Origin: Bacteroidota bacterium
GTDB taxonomy: Bacteria > Bacteroidota > Bacteroidia > Flavobacteriales > Weeksellaceae
Direction of reading: 5' to 3'
NCBI GenBank assembly: GCA_023448955.1
Contig: JAEXJU010000093.1
Span: 1 to 22,166, forward strand
Length of the DNA stretch: 22,166 nucleotides
Shown here piece after piece: positions 1 through 7,395 of this stretch; positions within the stretch are counted from its first letter, which is position 1, and the number at the start of each line of letters is the position of its first letter. The notes under the pieces were generated by a model. That model had not been told where the DNA came from and ran no database searches. It worked only from the letters and a program-made list of their open reading frames with translations. The translations under genes were made by a program, and so were the position numbers.

Positions 1-1
1 T

Positions 2-52
2 ATTTATCCTAGACCGAGAATTTATACATTTGGATTAAATCTAAATTTTTAA
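2..52 (+). CDS. susC: C-terminal end of a SusC-like TonB-dependent outer-membrane transporter (partial)
   Basis: An open frame enters from the left edge and encodes IYPRPRIYTFGLNLNF before a TAA stop at 50-52. A tail of the form PRxYTFGLNLxF, ending in an aromatic residue, is typical of the last beta-strand of SusC/RagA transporters, where the terminal Phe acts as the outer-membrane assembly signal. The stop lies 4 nt before the SusD-like start, the usual susC-susD arrangement, which supports the call. Only 16 residues are visible, so substrate specificity cannot be read from it; the starch-type genes behind it suggest malto-oligosaccharide import. Confidence 0.82.
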   Translation: MYPRPRIYTFGLNLNF

Positions 53-56
53 GAAA

Positions 57-1616
57 ATGAAAAAAAATATAATAAAATTAGCTATAATAACCAGCATATC
101 TTTGCTATCTGTTTCTTGTTTGAATGATTTAGAAACAGATCCTAAATATGAAATAACATTAGAAAATTTGTTGATTAAAGATCCAAATGCTATTGAAGGT
201 CTTTTATCAAAGATGTATTCAAACTTTGCACTTTCGAGTACTAAAGGTCCCGGTGATTCTGATATTGATGGTGCAAATGCCGGTGAATCTCCTTTTATCA
301 GAGGACTGATTAATCTGAATGACTTTACTGCAGATGATATGAAAAATAGATGGGGTGATGGCGGACTTGATCCACTTACTACATCTTCTGGCTGGACCGA
401 TGCAAATAAATTCTTTAAATATGTTTATGATAGAATTTATTACATTATTCCACAGACTACCAATCTGATTAAAATTGTTAATTCCGACAATGTCAATGTT
501 GCAAATAAGGAACAAGTTACAAGTGAATTGAGATTTTTAAGAGCCTTAGCTTATTATTATCAAATCGATTTTTTTGGAAAAGGAGCACTAGTTACCACAG
601 AAAATTACGGTACAACTACACCATTACCAGAATCTTCTAGGAAAGAACTTTTCAACTATGTAGAATCAGAACTATTAGATATTGAGAGCAAATTGCCAGA
701 CACTAATGGGTATGGAAGGGCTAATAAATCGGTTGCAAGAATGCTCCTGGCTAAGCTATATCTCAACGCTGAAGTTTATACAGGAAGCGCAAGATATACT
801 GATTGTGCAGTATATCTGAATAAAATATTTGGAGCAGGATATCAGCTAGAAACTAATTTTCATAAAAATTTCCGTGCAGATAATAATACTTCAAAAGAAA
901 TCATATTTCCTCTGATTGCTGATTCCAATGTAAGCCAGAGCTATGGTAATACAACATATATTATAAATGGTAGTTTAAGTACCGCTACAATGGTTTTGTC
1001 TGACTACTCAGCAGCTGAAGGGTGGACTGGGCATAGAGCTACAAAAGCTTGGTATGGTTTGTTTGCGACTAATGCTGCTGCATTACAAGCTTCTACAGAT
1101 GTTCGTGCTAAAGACTTTTGGACTACTGGTCACAATTGGGAAATGAATGATTACAAAGAATGGACAGATGGATATCCAAGTATAAAATATAGCAACAAAG
1201 CTACTGATGGATCTGGAATTAATGTATCCTTCTCGCCCACAGATTTCCCTATGTTCAGATTAGCCGATGCTTATCTAATGTACGCCGAGTGTGTTTTGAG
1301 GGGAGGCTCTCCTGTAGCTGGTGATGCTCTGGAATATGTTAACAAAGTTCGAGCAAGATCTGGAGCTTCAGTAATTTCATCAAATCAACTAACATTAGAC
1401 TTTATATTAAATGAAAGAGGTAGAGAATTGAATCTTGAAGGACATAGAAGGTCGGATTTAATTAGATTCGGTAAATTTACAGGAGGAAGTTATATTTGGC
1501 CTTGGAAAGGAGGAATTGCAGCAGGAACATCTATCCCTTCTACATATAATCTTTTTCCAATTCCTTCTACAGCCCTTCAGGCAAATCCTAATTTGAAGCA
1601 AAATCCAGGATACTAA
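57..1616 (+). CDS. susD: SusD/RagB-family starch-binding outer-membrane lipoprotein
   Basis: Surface lipoprotein that caps the SusC barrel and binds glycan. The 519-residue product has a signal peptide ending in the lipobox SVSC, so Cys21 is the predicted lipidated residue. Length and layout fit SusD: a helical TPR-like scaffold with the segment RFLRALAYYYQIDFFG (about 158-173), the RAKDFW region in the middle, and the C-terminal RagB/SusD part with FRLADAYLMYAE, LNERGRELNLEGHRRSDLIR and a closing NPNLKQNPGY, all hallmark SusD segments. The ATG follows the SusC stop by 4 nt in an A-rich leader and is the only start that keeps the full signal peptide. The starch assignment rests on the neighbouring SusE/F, GH97 and GH13 genes rather than on binding residues I could identify. 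Confidence 0.95.
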   Translation: MKKNIIKLAIITSISLLSVSCLNDLETDPKYEITLENLLIKDPNAIEGLLSKMYSNFALSSTKGPGDSDIDGANAGESPFIRGLINLNDFTADDMKNRWGDGGLDPLTTSSGWTDANKFFKYVYDRIYYIIPQTTNLIKIVNSDNVNVANKEQVTSELRFLRALAYYYQIDFFGKGALVTTENYGTTTPLPESSRKELFNYVESELLDIESKLPDTNGYGRANKSVARMLLAKLYLNAEVYTGSARYTDCAVYLNKIFGAGYQLETNFHKNFRADNNTSKEIIFPLIADSNVSQSYGNTTYIINGSLSTATMVLSDYSAAEGWTGHRATKAWYGLFATNAAALQASTDVRAKDFWTTGHNWEMNDYKEWTDGYPSIKYSNKATDGSGINVSFSPTDFPMFRLADAYLMYAECVLRGGSPVAGDALEYVNKVRARSGASVISSNQLTLDFILNERGRELNLEGHRRSDLIRFGKFTGGSYIWPWKGGIAAGTSIPSTYNLFPIPSTALQANPNLKQNPGY

Positions 1617-1634
1617 CTAATAAAGATTAAGAAA

Positions 1635-2729
1635 ATGATACAAAAAACATTACAAAATAAATTTTTCCTAATAGTTTCTTTGATCTTAGGACTTATTTCA
1701 TGTGAGGATCGTGAAATTATTACAATAGATAGTCAAACAGCTCCAATAGTAATGGACTTGTCTGCTCAAAATTTAATATTAGATTCTAATTTTCCAGAAA
1801 ATCAAGTTCTGACAATTAGTTGGAAGCCAGCTTCATTTAACATACCAGTTCAAATGAACTATCAGCTAGAGATAAGTTCGGATCAGATGTTCAAAAATTT
1901 CATACCTCTAGGAGTTTCAAATTCCCCTCAGAATTATCTTTCCTTTAATACAGTACAATTAAATGAAGCTGCGAAAAAAATAGGACTATTACCTTATCAA
2001 GCTCAGAAAATGTACTTCAGAATTTCATCGTCAACAGGATTAAATAATTTACCACAGCAATCTGACATTTCAAGTTTGACTTTAACACCATACCTAGCAA
2101 GTCCAACATATAATTATACAGATCTTTATCTTATTGGAGCTGCAACTGCTGGTGGTTGGGATAATTCAGCAACGAATATGAATCTTCTTCCGTTGTTAAA
2201 AACTTCTAAATCAAATGTTTATACGTTTACAGGCTTTTTTAAGGCAGATGGATTTAAAGTTATAAAAGTGAAAGGCTCTTGGGATGCTCAATTTGGGCAA
2301 GGCTCTTCAGCGGGTACATTGGATACTGGGGGTGGATCTGGTAATATTACAGTTCCTACTGATGGTTATTATAAATTTACTGTTGATACTACAGCTTTAA
2401 CTTATACACTCGAGCCTATCACAACTCCAATTAAAACATATGACAAAATTTCAATTATTGGTACAGTAAATGGGAATTTTGATACTGATACTGAATTAAC
2501 CAAATCGACTTTTGATCCCCATTTATGGACACTTTATAATGTGAAATTGAATTCAGGAGAATTTAAATTCAGAGCTAATAAAAGTTGGGATGTTAATTGG
2601 GGCAATAACAGTGAATATTTTGGTGTTGCAACACAAGGGGGTGACAATATTCCTTTGAAGTCTGAATGGAATTATAATGTATACTTCAATGACGCAACTG
2701 GAAATTATACTGTAATCCCAGTAAAGTAA
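1635..2729 (+). CDS. susE: SusE-like starch-binding surface lipoprotein
   Basis: A 364-residue lipoprotein with lipobox LISC (lipid Cys23). Residues about 40-150 form an Ig-like SusE N-terminal domain (LTISWKPASFN, YQLEISSDQMF, KMYFRISSS). Two tandem starch-binding modules follow. The first starts near D163 (DLYLIGAATAGGWDNS, then GFKVIKVKGSWDAQFGQG). The second starts near Y269 (KISIIGTVNGNFDTDT, then EFKFRANKSWDVNWGNN). The paired pattern of a YLIG-x-G-W strand and a later FKFxxxxSWDxxWG strand is characteristic of SusE/SusF modules, whose aromatic residues stack on maltose units. It starts 18 nt behind the SusD gene, in the same operon. The family retains starch at the surface and does not cut it. 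Confidence 0.88.
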   Translation: MIQKTLQNKFFLIVSLILGLISCEDREIITIDSQTAPIVMDLSAQNLILDSNFPENQVLTISWKPASFNIPVQMNYQLEISSDQMFKNFIPLGVSNSPQNYLSFNTVQLNEAAKKIGLLPYQAQKMYFRISSSTGLNNLPQQSDISSLTLTPYLASPTYNYTDLYLIGAATAGGWDNSATNMNLLPLLKTSKSNVYTFTGFFKADGFKVIKVKGSWDAQFGQGSSAGTLDTGGGSGNITVPTDGYYKFTVDTTALTYTLEPITTPIKTYDKISIIGTVNGNFDTDTELTKSTFDPHLWTLYNVKLNSGEFKFRANKSWDVNWGNNSEYFGVATQGGDNIPLKSEWNYNVYFNDATGNYTVIPVK

Positions 2730-2750
2730 TCTTTAATTTTAAAAAATATT

Positions 2751-4223
2751 ATGAAAAATATATTCAAATTAATAGTTGCTTCGTTTTTCGTCTCAATTCT
2801 TCTTGTTGCATGTAATAATGATGCTGATAGGGATTGGACGACACCTGAAGCCAGTTTTAAACTATATGATACATCTTTAGGAGTAAATAATGTATTATAT
2901 GAGACTATGAAAGGTAATCCTTTTACTTTGGTATGGGAATCGGTCGGAAGTGGAGAGTATTCAGTTATTTTATCCTCCAAAGAAGATTTCTCAACAAAAA
3001 CTCAATTAGGTACTTCTACAGAAAATAGGCTGACAACTACAGTAGGAAGCTTAAATGCAAAACTATTGGAGTTAGGATTTTCCCCTTTTGTTTCTCAAAA
3101 ACTCTATATAAGAATTGAAAAAGGGTCAGAAGTTTCAAACGTAATCAGTTTTGGAGTTACAGCTTATCCTATTTCTGGTCCTGTAATAACCGCTCCAACA
3201 AATGGAAGTACAATTGTACTTAATTCTACAGATCAATCCGCAATAGCTACAACTATCACATGGAATGATTATTCCAAGTATGGGGTTGCTATCAAATATC
3301 TTGTACAGATGGCAAAAAAAGGGTCGACTTCTTATGTTTCTTTAGGTGAAGTAACAATACCAAATCCAAACCCTAATAATGTGACAAGGTCTTTAGCAAT
3401 TTCAAACAAAGATCTAAATACTGCAGCTCTCAACGCTGGAGGAGTTGTAAATGAGGAAGGTGAATTCGATTTTAGAGTTACTGCAAAATCTGAATTTTCT
3501 ACGCCGGCAATTTCATTAACATCTGCAATTGTAACAGCTAAGATGAAGCCTTACCAAGTAGATTATCCAGATTTTTATCTGGTTGGTGGAGCTACTGCTG
3601 CTGGATGGTCTCCTTCTGCAGCGCCTAAATTATTAAAAAAAGATAATGTCTCAGAGATTTACACTTACTTGCAACCAGATGAGTTCAGGTTCTTAGGGCA
3701 ATCAGATTGGAATCCGATTAATTATAGTATGGATGTAGCTGGTATAAGAGATAGTTATAAATATTTTAAAACAGTATCATCTAATATTACTAAAGGAGGA
3801 GGTGATGAAAATATGAAATTTACTGGAACAGCAGGAATTTATCATGTAAAAATCAATGCAGATTTTGGAGTAAAATCGCTTACTGTTGAACCTAGTGCTG
3901 GCGTTTGGGATATTCCTAATCTATATCTTGTAGGAACTACTAATGGATGGCAGGCCGCAAGTGCAGAACAGTTCAACCCAGTTGGAAATGGTGTATTTGA
4001 AATCGTAAAAGAACTTCCTGTTGGATCTGAATTTAAATTTTTAGCACAACAGGATTGGAGTGGTAAAGAATGGGGTAATATTCGCTCTGCAGGAAACACA
4101 GGCTATCTTGGTCCTAATGGAGACAACAATAATATCGTTGTTAGCAATAGTACTTCTGCAACTAATTTTTACACAATTAGAGTGGATTTGAAGAGAGGAA
4201 CTTATCAATTAATTCCTTTTTAA
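2751..4223 (+). CDS. SusF/SusE-like starch-binding surface lipoprotein with an extra Ig-like domain
   Basis: A 490-residue lipoprotein with lipobox LVAC (Cys21). Residues about 45-145 match the Ig-like SusE N-terminal domain (FTLVWESVGSGEYSV, QKLYIRIEKGS). A second beta-rich Ig-like segment spans about 147-265 (TTITWNDYSKYGV, FDFRVTAKSEF). Two starch-binding modules follow: one from D274 (DFYLVGGATAAGWSPS, EFRFLGQSDWNPINYS) and one from about N390 (NLYLVGTTNGWQAAS, EFKFLAQQDWSGKEWGN). Its position behind susE makes it the positional counterpart of SusF. From family knowledge, B. thetaiotaomicron SusF carries three starch modules, whereas this protein has two plus an additional Ig-like spacer, so I leave the symbol empty. 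It is the last gene of the surface operon and is followed by a terminator. Confidence 0.86.
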   Translation: MKNIFKLIVASFFVSILLVACNNDADRDWTTPEASFKLYDTSLGVNNVLYETMKGNPFTLVWESVGSGEYSVILSSKEDFSTKTQLGTSTENRLTTTVGSLNAKLLELGFSPFVSQKLYIRIEKGSEVSNVISFGVTAYPISGPVITAPTNGSTIVLNSTDQSAIATTITWNDYSKYGVAIKYLVQMAKKGSTSYVSLGEVTIPNPNPNNVTRSLAISNKDLNTAALNAGGVVNEEGEFDFRVTAKSEFSTPAISLTSAIVTAKMKPYQVDYPDFYLVGGATAAGWSPSAAPKLLKKDNVSEIYTYLQPDEFRFLGQSDWNPINYSMDVAGIRDSYKYFKTVSSNITKGGGDENMKFTGTAGIYHVKINADFGVKSLTVEPSAGVWDIPNLYLVGTTNGWQAASAEQFNPVGNGVFEIVKELPVGSEFKFLAQQDWSGKEWGNIRSAGNTGYLGPNGDNNNIVVSNSTSATNFYTIRVDLKRGTYQLIPF

Positions 4224-4243
4224 AAATTATAATAAAAACGAAT

Positions 4244-4274
4244 AAAAGTGTTGCGGTTTCGCAGCACTTTTTTT
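4244..4274 (+). terminator. Rho-independent terminator after the surface lipoprotein operon
   Basis: A 12-bp stem (AAAAGTGTTGCG with CGCAGCACTTTT, containing one G-U pair) closes a GTTT loop and runs straight into a T tract. It lies 20 nt after the SusF-like stop and before the GH97 gene, so the glucosidase probably has its own promoter or depends on read-through. Confidence 0.85.
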
Positions 4275-4306
4275 ATATTGTAACAAATATATAAACCTTA
4301 GGAAAA

Positions 4307-6472
4307 ATGAAAAAAATCACCATTGGAGCAGCTTTGTTCTCTTTGATGTTTACCGGAATTAGTGCTCAAACTCTAAAATCGCCAGACGGAAAATTCGAGA
4401 TGAATTTCCAACTGAAATCGGGCGTTCCTTTCTATAATCTTAAATATGAGGGTAGTCTGGTGGTAGAAGATTCTAAATTAGGATTGAGATTACTAAAGGA
4501 TGGCGATATTCAGTTTGCTTCTGAAATTGAAAACAAAAATAATCAGGGTAAAAACCTTAATGCAGGTTTCGTAAAAACAGCCGAAAAATTCGATTCTAAA
4601 AATGAAACTTGGCAACCAGTTCTTGGCGAGAAGAAAAATTATATCAACAATTATAATGAATTGGCTGTTACGCTTAATCAGCCAGAAAACGACAGACACA
4701 TCATCATCAAGTTCAGATTATTTAATGACGGATTAGGTTTTAGATACGAATTTCCTCAACAAAAAAATCTCAATTATTTCATTATCAAGGAAGAAGACTC
4801 AGAAATTGATTTACCTTGGGATATGAAGGCGTGGTGGTTAGCTGGGGATTATGATACCGAAGAATACCAAACTCAAACCACTAAATTATCCGAAATTCCT
4901 GCAAAATGGCCTACTTCTTTTGACGGAAATGCTTCTCAGAATTTGGTGAAAAATGGCGTTCAGATTCCATTGATGATGAAAAAAGAAGGTGCAAGTCCGC
5001 TTTACATCAACCTTGGCGAAGCTGCTGTTCTTAATTATCCAGCAGCCAATTTAGAATTAGATGCTGCCAACTATAAATTCAAAACACATCTTACACCAGA
5101 CGCACAAGGTGCTAAAGGTTATATGCAAACACCTGCTACTACACCTTGGAGAACCATTATTGTTTCGCCAAAAGCCGAAGTAGTTTTGGATTCTAAAATG
5201 CTTTTCAACCTTAATGAACCTACAAAATACACCGATACATCTTACATTCACCCTACAAAATATATGGGCGTTTGGTGGGAAATGATTATCGGAAAATCTC
5301 AATGGGCATATTCTACTGCCAATAATGTTCACATCGGGAAAACAGATTTTTCTAAATTAACACCCAACGGAAATCACGCTGCTAATAATACCAAAGTAAA
5401 AGAATATATTGATTTTGCTTCAGCAAATGGTTTCCAAGGATTATTGATTGAAGGTTGGAACACAGGTTGGGAAGATTGGTTCGGGCATTCTAAAGAATTT
5501 GTCTTTGATTTCATTACGCCATATCCGGATTTTGATATTAAAATGCTGAATGATTACGCACATTCAAAAGGCATAAAATTGATTATGCACCACGAAACTT
5601 CTGGTTCTGCTACCAATTACGAAAGATGGGCAGATAAAGCGTTCCAATTAATGAACAAATATGGCTATGATGCTACCAAAACTGGTTATGTAGGAAATAT
5701 TATTCCAAGAGGAGAACATCACTATTCACAGTGGACGATCAATCATTACCATAGGATTATCGAAAAAGCGAATGAATACAAAATTATGGTTAATTCTCAT
5801 GAGTCAGTAAGACCAACTGGTGAAAGCAGAACGTATCCTAACTGGATTGCTGCTGAAGCAGCACGTGGAACCGAGTTCGAAGCATTCGGTGGTAATAATC
5901 CAGATCATCAGACCATTTTACCTTTCACAAGATGGATGGGCGGACCAATGGATTACACCCCAGGAATTTTCCAAACCAAGTTAGATTACTATTTCCCAGG
6001 TGATAAACGTTATGTTAAAACTACTTTGGCTAAGCAATTAGGTCTTTATGTTGTAATGTATCAGCCATTACAAATGGCAGCAGATTTACCAGAAAATTAC
6101 GCCAGACATATGGATGCTTTTCAGTTCATCAAAGATGTAGCAGCAGATTGGGATGATACCAAAATTCTTTCGGCTGAACCAGGAGATTACATTCACACCG
6201 CAAGAAAAGCAAAAGGTACGGACAATTGGTTTGTAGGTGGTATTACCGATGAAAACGCAAGAGATTTTACGGTAGATTTTTCATTCTTAGATAAAGGCAG
6301 AAAATACGAAGCAACCATCTATGCCGATGGAAAAGACGCCGATTATATCAACAATCCGCAAAGCTACCAAATCTATAAGAAAACAGTAGATAGCAAGACC
6401 AAACTTCCAATTCACTTGGTTAGAAGTGGTGGTTATGCAATTTCTGTGAAACCAGTAGATTCAAAAAAATAA
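4307..6472 (+). CDS. susB: GH97 alpha-glucosidase, SusB-like
   Basis: Secreted enzyme that releases glucose from malto-oligosaccharides, most likely in the periplasm. The 721-residue product begins with a Sec signal peptide, cut near ISA|Q (residue 20/21), and has no lipobox. The N-terminal beta-sandwich (about 22-300) is followed by the catalytic barrel with LIEGWNTGWEDW, MHHETSG, NSHESVRPTG and RGTEFEAFGGNNPDH. Glu430 (HHE), Glu499 (SHE) and Glu523 (GTE) have the same mutual spacing (69 and 24 residues) as Glu439, Glu508 and Glu532 of B. thetaiotaomicron SusB, as I recall those numbers. Two basic Glu plus a Glu acid indicate the inverting subgroup; the retaining GH97 enzymes carry an Asp nucleophile elsewhere. 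The gene stands alone between two terminators, directly behind the SusD/E/F operon. Confidence 0.95.
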   Translation: MKKITIGAALFSLMFTGISAQTLKSPDGKFEMNFQLKSGVPFYNLKYEGSLVVEDSKLGLRLLKDGDIQFASEIENKNNQGKNLNAGFVKTAEKFDSKNETWQPVLGEKKNYINNYNELAVTLNQPENDRHIIIKFRLFNDGLGFRYEFPQQKNLNYFIIKEEDSEIDLPWDMKAWWLAGDYDTEEYQTQTTKLSEIPAKWPTSFDGNASQNLVKNGVQIPLMMKKEGASPLYINLGEAAVLNYPAANLELDAANYKFKTHLTPDAQGAKGYMQTPATTPWRTIIVSPKAEVVLDSKMLFNLNEPTKYTDTSYIHPTKYMGVWWEMIIGKSQWAYSTANNVHIGKTDFSKLTPNGNHAANNTKVKEYIDFASANGFQGLLIEGWNTGWEDWFGHSKEFVFDFITPYPDFDIKMLNDYAHSKGIKLIMHHETSGSATNYERWADKAFQLMNKYGYDATKTGYVGNIIPRGEHHYSQWTINHYHRIIEKANEYKIMVNSHESVRPTGESRTYPNWIAAEAARGTEFEAFGGNNPDHQTILPFTRWMGGPMDYTPGIFQTKLDYYFPGDKRYVKTTLAKQLGLYVVMYQPLQMAADLPENYARHMDAFQFIKDVAADWDDTKILSAEPGDYIHTARKAKGTDNWFVGGITDENARDFTVDFSFLDKGRKYEATIYADGKDADYINNPQSYQIYKKTVDSKTKLPIHLVRSGGYAISVKPVDSKK

Positions 6473-6491
6473 CACTATCTAATTTAACAAT

Positions 6492-6521
6492 GCCTCATGG
6501 TTTTAAACTGTGAGGCTTTTT
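6492..6521 (+). terminator. Rho-independent terminator after the GH97 gene
   Basis: GCCTCATGG and CTGTGAGGC pair, with a G-U pair and an A/T extension toward the TTA loop, followed by five T. It sits 20 nt after the glucosidase stop. Confidence 0.82.
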
Positions 6522-6534
6522 AACAAATTTTCTT

Positions 6535-7011
6535 ATGATGAAAAAAGTTATAATTCCTCTAAAGATGCCATTTTGGTGGCAGGATGTTCTTTTTGCAATC
6601 CCGAGAATTGTGTACGGATATCTTTTGACAAGTGATTTTGGATCTGCAAAATTTGGTCTGCCCTGGTCACCTCCGGATAATAATCTGGGTCTGTTCGAAG
6701 TTTCTTTTTGGTTTCCGAATGATGTTGCCCAGTACGGCGGAATTTTCGCTGCATTTCCAGCTTTTTTTGCTTGGATGGGTGCGTTTAGTGAGGCTGTGGG
6801 TGGTATTTTTCTATTGCTAGGACTTTTTACAAGACCTTTTTCTGTACTGATTTTCATCACAATGTTTGTTGCGGTATTTTTTCAGCAGTTTAATCAGGGA
6901 ACCTGGAATATGCTTCCTGCGATGGGAATAATGTGGGTAAGTTTGTTTTACATTGTTTTAGGATCAGGAAGATTTGGTTTAGATTATTTAATTTCAAAAA
7001 ATAAAGCATGA
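6535..7011 (+). CDS. DoxX-family inner-membrane protein
   Basis: A 158-residue integral membrane protein. The pattern of helices fits DoxX: an N-terminal amphipathic start, a first hydrophobic segment near 17-30, a pair of helices about 70-118 with FAWMGAFSEAVGGIFLLLGL and TRPFSVLIFITMFVAVFF, a last helix around 130-147, and the closing GRFGLDYLI. The SEAVGGIFLLLGLFTRP stretch is the most recognisable DoxX signature. Family functions are poorly defined: some members pair with electron-transfer or sulfur-stress proteins, others act as anchors. Its stop codon overlaps the next start as ATGA, so the two genes are translationally coupled. It begins the run that leads into the GH13 gene, but nothing in the sequence shows a direct role in sugar metabolism. 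The start could be either of two adjacent ATGs (6535 or 6538). Confidence 0.82.
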   Translation: MMKKVIIPLKMPFWWQDVLFAIPRIVYGYLLTSDFGSAKFGLPWSPPDNNLGLFEVSFWFPNDVAQYGGIFAAFPAFFAWMGAFSEAVGGIFLLLGLFTRPFSVLIFITMFVAVFFQQFNQGTWNMLPAMGIMWVSLFYIVLGSGRFGLDYLISKNKA

Positions 7012-7367
7012 AAAAAATACTATTTTTAATAATGTCTGGTCTTCTTTTTCTTGGCTGTGTACAGAAAAGTTATCAGCAGACTGTCATTTATACTTTGAGA
7101 ATAAATAATATAAAAGATATCAGAACAGTTGGAATCCGGGGAAATGACAAACCTTTGAGTTGGGATTATGATACGTCACTGGAAACTGTTAAAAAAGATA
7201 GTTTATACCAGCTGAAAGTAACTTATAATACAGGATACAAGTTTACTGAAGTTAAATTTACAGTTAATGGAGAATATGAATTGCAGAATCAGCCAAACAG
7301 AAGAGTGGAATTCGATACATCTAAATTCACACATTACAATGCAGTATTTAATGAATTAAAAAAATGA
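7008..7367 (+). CDS. Small lipoprotein, possible single CBM20-like starch-binding domain
   Basis: A 119-residue product with lipobox LFLGC (lipid Cys17). The remainder is one beta-rich domain of about 95 residues with IRTVGIRGNDKPLSWDYD (about 38-55), YKFTEVKFTVNGEYEL (about 77-92) and QPNRRVEFD. A strand with an RGN-PLSWD turn, then a KF-x-VNGE-x-EL strand, then PNR at the end is the order seen in CBM20-type and related Bacteroidota domains (compare the W-x-x-x-PNR end of CBM20). This is a judgement from pattern, not from a search. It overlaps the DoxX stop by 4 nt and precedes the GH13 enzyme by 28 nt, a context that fits glycan binding. It may instead be an uncharacterised beta-sandwich lipoprotein with no carbohydrate role. 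Confidence 0.68.
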   Translation: MKKILFLIMSGLLFLGCVQKSYQQTVIYTLRINNIKDIRTVGIRGNDKPLSWDYDTSLETVKKDSLYQLKVTYNTGYKFTEVKFTVNGEYELQNQPNRRVEFDTSKFTHYNAVFNELKK

Positions 7368-7395
7368 TATAATTCTTTATAGCACCTTAAAAATC

